Assembly: GCA_016926475.1 (NCBI GenBank) | Contig: JAFGON010000089.1 | Span: 1 to 8,685, forward strand | Reading direction: 5' to 3' | DNA from: a candidate division WOR-3 bacterium | GTDB lineage: Bacteria > SDB-A | Length of the DNA stretch: 8,685 nt | In this document: positions 5,596 to 8,685 of the stretch, piece after piece | How positions within the stretch are numbered: the stretch's first letter is position 1 | How the letters are laid out: each line of letters opens with the position of its first letter | Position numbers and translations under genes: made by a program | Notes under the pieces: generated by a model | Database searches by the model: none | Told to the model about the DNA's origin: nothing | What the model saw: only the letters and a program-made list of their open reading frames with translations

Positions 5596-6201
5596 TCAAG
5601 GGACAAAAGCCCTGAGCAGATAATCGAGTTCAACCTCTAGTTTTGAAAGATCTTTCGCAGTTTTGAAAACATAGGGGTGCACTATAGCGAAAACAGCTTT
5701 GGAAAAGAAATGACGGGAGAGTTCTACATCGAGGTCTTTTCTGAATTCACCGTTTCTTATTCCTTCGTTGATAATGTCAGAAAAAAGTGAAGAAGCGATT
5801 TCGTCGCTTTTTCGAAGAGTTTGAAGATTTCTTTCGGATATGTTTTCTTTTTCGAGCCTGTACTGTCGAAAACGGACAATCAAAAGGTGGTATTCGGGGT
5901 GTTTTTGAAAAGTTTTGTATTCATGAATCCCGTATGTTTTGAGCTTTTCATAACTGGATTTCATGTCCTTTATCATTTTGGAGTATTCTTTGTTTCCTTC
6001 GAGGAAAGCCTCGGCAATTATCGCCACGAGGATATCGGCTTTTCCTTTGAAATATGAATAAAGAGTTATTCTCGAGAACTCAGATTTTTTTGCGATCTCG
6101 CCGAGAGAGACGGCGTCGTAACCCTTTTTAAGAAAAAGTTCCTTCGCCGTCTCCAGCATGATTTCTCTTCTATTTTCAATTTCTCTCTGTTTTCTGTTCA
6201 T
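5596..6201 (-). CDS. TetR/AcrR-family transcriptional regulator
   Basis: 201 aa from ATG 6201, or 206 aa from GTG 6216. Neither start has a clear Shine-Dalgarno; ATG is taken because an A-rich stretch precedes it and the family domain loses nothing. The N-terminal TetR domain is plain: IMLETAKELFLKKGYDAVSLGEIA, then the helix-turn-helix KKSEFSRITLYSYFKGKADIL (about residues 38-58), with the usual S-x-x-T-L-Y-x-Y-F-x-x-K recognition helix. The C-terminal half is helical and divergent, as expected for a ligand/dimer domain; its ligand cannot be named. It starts 29 bp after the stop of the upstream FG-GAP gene on the same strand with no terminator visible, so the two may share the promoter at 8622-8649. 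It may regulate that promoter and/or the PQQ-like gene downstream, which is inference from position. Confidence 0.9.
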   Translation of the reverse strand: MNRKQREIENRREIMLETAKELFLKKGYDAVSLGEIAKKSEFSRITLYSYFKGKADILVAIIAEAFLEGNKEYSKMIKDMKSSYEKLKTYGIHEYKTFQKHPEYHLLIVRFRQYRLEKENISERNLQTLRKSDEIASSLFSDIINEGIRNGEFRKDLDVELSRHFFSKAVFAIVHPYVFKTAKDLSKLEVELDYLLRAFVP

Positions 6202-6230
6202 ATTTTCTTTTAACACTAATTATGCAGCAT

Positions 6231-8576
6231 TTATCTGAGGAGTGCAATTTTCGTCGAGAGAAAATCTTCATCAGTTTTTAAAGTCAAAAAATACTGCCCG
6301 GAAGGAAAAGAGCGCATGTCAAAAATCAATTCCTGCAAACCAGGGCACAGGTTTCCTTGGAAAATGTTTTTGACTTGTCTTCCGCAGACGTCGAAAATTG
6401 AAACGCTGACCATGCAATTTGATTTCTGGAAGAAACTCACCTTGAAATTGCCGTTTAAAACACGGGCGCAAAGCAGAGATTCTGATCCGTTTAAGGGGTT
6501 TGTAGGTGTGAAGCTCTCTTCTATTCCTGTCGGGTAAAAAGGAGTTCCCTGAACCCATTTCACAGAGACCAGAGGAAAATTGTTTGAGTTGGGAGAGCAG
6601 TCAAAAATTGAATCTCCGTACCCCTCGTTCATTTTCCAGTAACCGGATAAACCCTGTTCTGTTCCGTTGAGATACAAAGACATGTTGTCGAGTATTTCCT
6701 GATGGGTCCTTGTTACATTCCAAAGACGGACTTCGTCAATTATTCCGTCAAATCTGAAATTGTTGCTCTGCAAAAGGCCAATCGAAAGGTTTGTGGAGGA
6801 GTTGTCGGCGATTTTTCCGGTAGGAGCCGGGTTGAAAGTCAAATTCTGCTCGACGCCGTTTATGTAGATTTTGACGGTACTGTCGGAAAAACTGTATGTC
6901 GCGGCAACGTGCTGCCAACCGTTGAGATTAATTGAGCTGTCCGGGGTCAAGGTTAAACTGTTCTGTCCTCCTTCGTGTTTCAGTTTAAAGCCAAGACAGT
7001 GGACTCCGTAGACGCCTTTGAAAAGTACAAGAGAGTAGTTGACTTTGTCGAGAATTGTCCCGTAACCCAGTGCAGAGTTTGACCCCCAGCCTGTTGGATA
7101 AATCCAGGCTTCGATGGTCAAGGAATCTGTAATATTGACACTTGGTGTGCCATCTCGTATCACAGAACTCAAAGTCGTTGAAAACTTCAACGCGCTCTCT
7201 CCGTCAAATGCGCTGATTAAGTCTTCGATGACGAAAGTGTCAGTCTCAAGATTGTTGGAAACGATAAGCGTGACTGTGTATGTCCCCGGAACAGTGTAGG
7301 AATGAGAAGGGTTTTCTTCATTTGAATCAATTGTGCCGTCGGAATCGAAATCCCAAGCCCAACTCAGCGCCTGAGGCTTGCAATACGACAAATCGGTGAA
7401 ATTGACTGTAAGAGGTGCGTGTCCGGTGTTAATATCCACTTCGAAATCCGCTATGCAGAAAGAATTTAAACTTTCCCACCACCTCAAATGATGAGAAGCG
7501 GCTTCAGCGCTACCTCCTATTAGATCTAAGTCTCCGTCTGAATCCAGATCTGCGATGTCCAGGTCCAAAAGGTCCCATGCGTCAGTGCTTATTATATACT
7601 GTGAGAAATTCTGATAACCGTCGTTTTCAAAAAACACTGTCAAAGAAGCCGACCATCCGGTTGCGAAAATATCATAATCACCGTCATCATCGATATCGCA
7701 GATGATAGGAGTTCTAGGGCCTCCAAAACTTGTCCTCAGGGGATGGCAGGTGAAACTTTCGTTGCCGTCGTTTTCAAACCACCCTACAACTGCACTTGTC
7801 CCGCACGATCCGGCGACGAAATCCATGTCGCCATCCCCGTCTACGTCTCCTGCCTGGATTCTGTTTGGTTTAACCCATCCGTTGAATATTAAATGTCCCG
7901 TGAAGCTTTCGTTGCCGTCGTTTTCAAACCACCATATTCCGGAAGCTTGAGCTGCAGCGAAGATGTCTGCGTCTCCGTCAGAATCTATATCAGCGGGAGA
8001 AGCTTCGCTCACTAGCGTCCAGTTATCTTTGATTATGTGCTCTGTGAAATTTCCCGAGCCGTCGTTTTCGAACCAACCCAGCACACCGGAAGAGCAAGAC
8101 GTAGCTAGTATGTCGATTATTCCGTCTGAGTTGATGTCAATAATCAGATCGGTAAAAGGGTCAATTACCTGTACTCCGTTTACGACATGCCATGTAGTGT
8201 CGATGATATTTTCCGTGAAATTGCAGCTTCCGTCGTTTGAAAACCAGCTTATCTTGTTTTGACCGGAAGACACAATGTCAAGTGTGCCGTTTTGATCCAG
8301 GTCGGCGACGTCGACAGCCCTGGGGTGAGAATAGTTTTCTGAAACTGAGTGAGATGTGAAATTTTGATTTCCGTCGTTTTCGAGCCACTTTATGTGATTG
8401 TTCAAATAGGAAGAATAGACAATATCGGTAAAACTATCTTCGTTGAGGTCAATTCCTTTTACGGATATTGCTCCACCCAGGTTGTTGAAAAGAATATGCT
8501 CTTCGAACAAGGCTTCAGCGCTTATCGAAAACACCGACAGAACAGTTATAATAAAGACCAAAACAATTGTTTTCAA
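6231..8576 (-). CDS. Secreted FG-GAP/VCBS beta-propeller, PKD and LamG protein with a C-terminal sorting-like tail
   Basis: 781 aa from TTG 8576. That start has AGGAGG 4 nt upstream, gives a clean signal peptide (MKTIVLVFIITVLSVFSISA), and is the only option downstream of the promoter: the in-frame ATG at 8636 lies in the promoter spacer and the ATG at 8615 is at the expected start of transcription. Domains: seven FG-GAP-type blades (about 30-373), each with a D-x-D/N-x-D-G-x-x-D calcium-loop motif (near residues 43, 92, 147, 196, 244, 294, 343, spaced about 49) and W-F-E-N-D-G, so a complete seven-bladed propeller; a PKD domain (about 375-457) with APLTVNFTD and WAWDFDSDG; a LamG/concanavalin-like domain (about 460-680) with LTIEAWIYPT, WQHVAATYS, YINGVEQ and IDEVRLWN; then a FlgD/type IX-like C-terminal domain (about 690-781) with VSIFDVCGRQVKNIF and SGQYFLTLKTD. 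Probably surface-bound or released, with carbohydrate or protein binding; substrate unknown. Confidence 0.88.
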   Translation of the reverse strand: MKTIVLVFIITVLSVFSISAEALFEEHILFNNLGGAISVKGIDLNEDSFTDIVYSSYLNNHIKWLENDGNQNFTSHSVSENYSHPRAVDVADLDQNGTLDIVSSGQNKISWFSNDGSCNFTENIIDTTWHVVNGVQVIDPFTDLIIDINSDGIIDILATSCSSGVLGWFENDGSGNFTEHIIKDNWTLVSEASPADIDSDGDADIFAAAQASGIWWFENDGNESFTGHLIFNGWVKPNRIQAGDVDGDGDMDFVAGSCGTSAVVGWFENDGNESFTCHPLRTSFGGPRTPIICDIDDDGDYDIFATGWSASLTVFFENDGYQNFSQYIISTDAWDLLDLDIADLDSDGDLDLIGGSAEAASHHLRWWESLNSFCIADFEVDINTGHAPLTVNFTDLSYCKPQALSWAWDFDSDGTIDSNEENPSHSYTVPGTYTVTLIVSNNLETDTFVIEDLISAFDGESALKFSTTLSSVIRDGTPSVNITDSLTIEAWIYPTGWGSNSALGYGTILDKVNYSLVLFKGVYGVHCLGFKLKHEGGQNSLTLTPDSSINLNGWQHVAATYSFSDSTVKIYINGVEQNLTFNPAPTGKIADNSSTNLSIGLLQSNNFRFDGIIDEVRLWNVTRTHQEILDNMSLYLNGTEQGLSGYWKMNEGYGDSIFDCSPNSNNFPLVSVKWVQGTPFYPTGIEESFTPTNPLNGSESLLCARVLNGNFKVSFFQKSNCMVSVSIFDVCGRQVKNIFQGNLCPGLQELIFDMRSFPSGQYFLTLKTDEDFLSTKIALLR
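7751..7933. repeat. Near-identical 33-bp direct repeats inside two propeller blades
   Basis: Bases 7751-7783 and 7901-7933 differ at one position (A7755 versus G7905) and are exactly 150 bp apart, one blade of 50 codons. They encode the WFENDGNESFT segments of blades 4 and 5. Other blades share the protein motif but much less of the DNA. Confidence 0.85.
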
Positions 8577-8580
8577 CTTT

Positions 8581-8586
8581 CCTCCT
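8581..8586 (-). promoter_or_regulatory. Shine-Dalgarno site of the FG-GAP protein gene (decides the TTG start)
   Basis: AGGAGG on the minus strand lies 4 nt before TTG 8576. It is the strongest ribosome binding site in the window and supports a non-ATG start. Confidence 0.85.
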
Positions 8587-8612
8587 TTGTTTACTCTTGT
8601 AGTTTTAATTAA

Positions 8613-8637
8613 CATATGTATATTATAGCTACACATG
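8613..8637. promoter_or_regulatory. Inverted repeat over the -10 box, candidate operator
   Basis: CATATGTA (8613-8620) and TACACATG (8630-8637) are inverted copies matching at 7 of 8 bases, with 9 nt between them; TTAA and TAA flank them outside. The centre contains most of the -10 box. A dimeric repressor here would block RNA polymerase. The TetR-family protein encoded downstream on the same strand is the obvious candidate, by position only. Confidence 0.45.
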
Positions 8638-8649
8638 TAATTTTGTCAA
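8622..8649 (-). promoter_or_regulatory. Consensus sigma-70 promoter of the FG-GAP protein gene
   Basis: Minus strand: TTGACA (8649-8644), 16-bp spacer, TATAAT (8627-8622). Both hexamers are perfect. Transcription would start near 8615, leaving a leader of about 40 nt to TTG 8576. Confidence 0.85.
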
Positions 8650-8685
8650 GTTTTTTTTGAGGTATAAATCTTCTTAGTTGGAAAA

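Noticed and set aside
7702-8262. Plus-strand open frames opposite the propeller (7702-7950, 7963-8262)
   Set aside because: Their repeated SLPSFSNH-like segments are the antisense reading of the FG-GAP repeats, not an independent repeat protein.
7458-8510. CRISPR-like or tandem-repeat array
   Set aside because: The regular 145-165 bp periodicity is in frame and explained by the seven propeller blades; there are no short repeats with unique spacers.
8577-8636. Extended N-terminus of the FG-GAP protein from ATG 8636
   Set aside because: That ATG lies in the spacer of the consensus promoter, upstream of the expected transcript start.

Overview
The window (about 45% GC by eye) reads as bacterial chromosome from an organism that uses selenium and exports large beta-propeller proteins. 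An in-frame UGA in selD, with a hairpin at the right distance behind it, indicates that UGA is decoded as selenocysteine (Sec). The C-terminus of the 781-residue secreted protein resembles a FlgD-fold / type IX-like sorting tail. That combination suggests an FCB-group or candidate-phylum bacterium (WOR-3-, Cloacimonadota- or Fibrobacterota-like), but the taxon is inferred, not proven.

Left half (about 150-3964, + strand): a tight five-gene selenium operon. Its order is YedE-type membrane transporter, one-domain TusA/YedF-like carrier, NifS/Csd-type PLP cysteine desulfurase (possibly a selenocysteine lyase), DUF3343 Se/S-carrier-like protein, and selD (selenide, water dikinase). Intergenic gaps are +1 nt, +1 nt, an 8-nt overlap, and +13 nt. 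A likely scheme is uptake of a selenium species by YedE, mobilisation of sulfur or selenium by the PLP enzyme, delivery of persulfide or perselenide on the TusA-like and DUF3343 proteins, and conversion to selenophosphate by SelD. A naive stop-to-stop call of selD begins only at about 3050 and loses the active site. The true start is ATG 2927, with Sec at codon 18 (TGA 2978-2980), giving 345 aa. A perfect 6-bp hairpin at 2991-3007 is a good bacterial SECIS candidate.

Upstream leader (1-157): no certain gene. It holds several short dyads and a terminator- or attenuator-like hairpin just before yedE.

Right half (3973-8650, - strand): three genes run toward the selenium operon and meet selD 8 bp apart. 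In transcription order they are a secreted FG-GAP/PKD/LamG protein (TTG start 8576, behind a consensus sigma-70 promoter), a TetR-family regulator 29 bp downstream, and, after a 141-bp gap, a secreted PQQ-like beta-propeller protein. An inverted repeat covering the -10 box of the promoter is a plausible operator for the TetR protein. No functional link between the two halves is visible.
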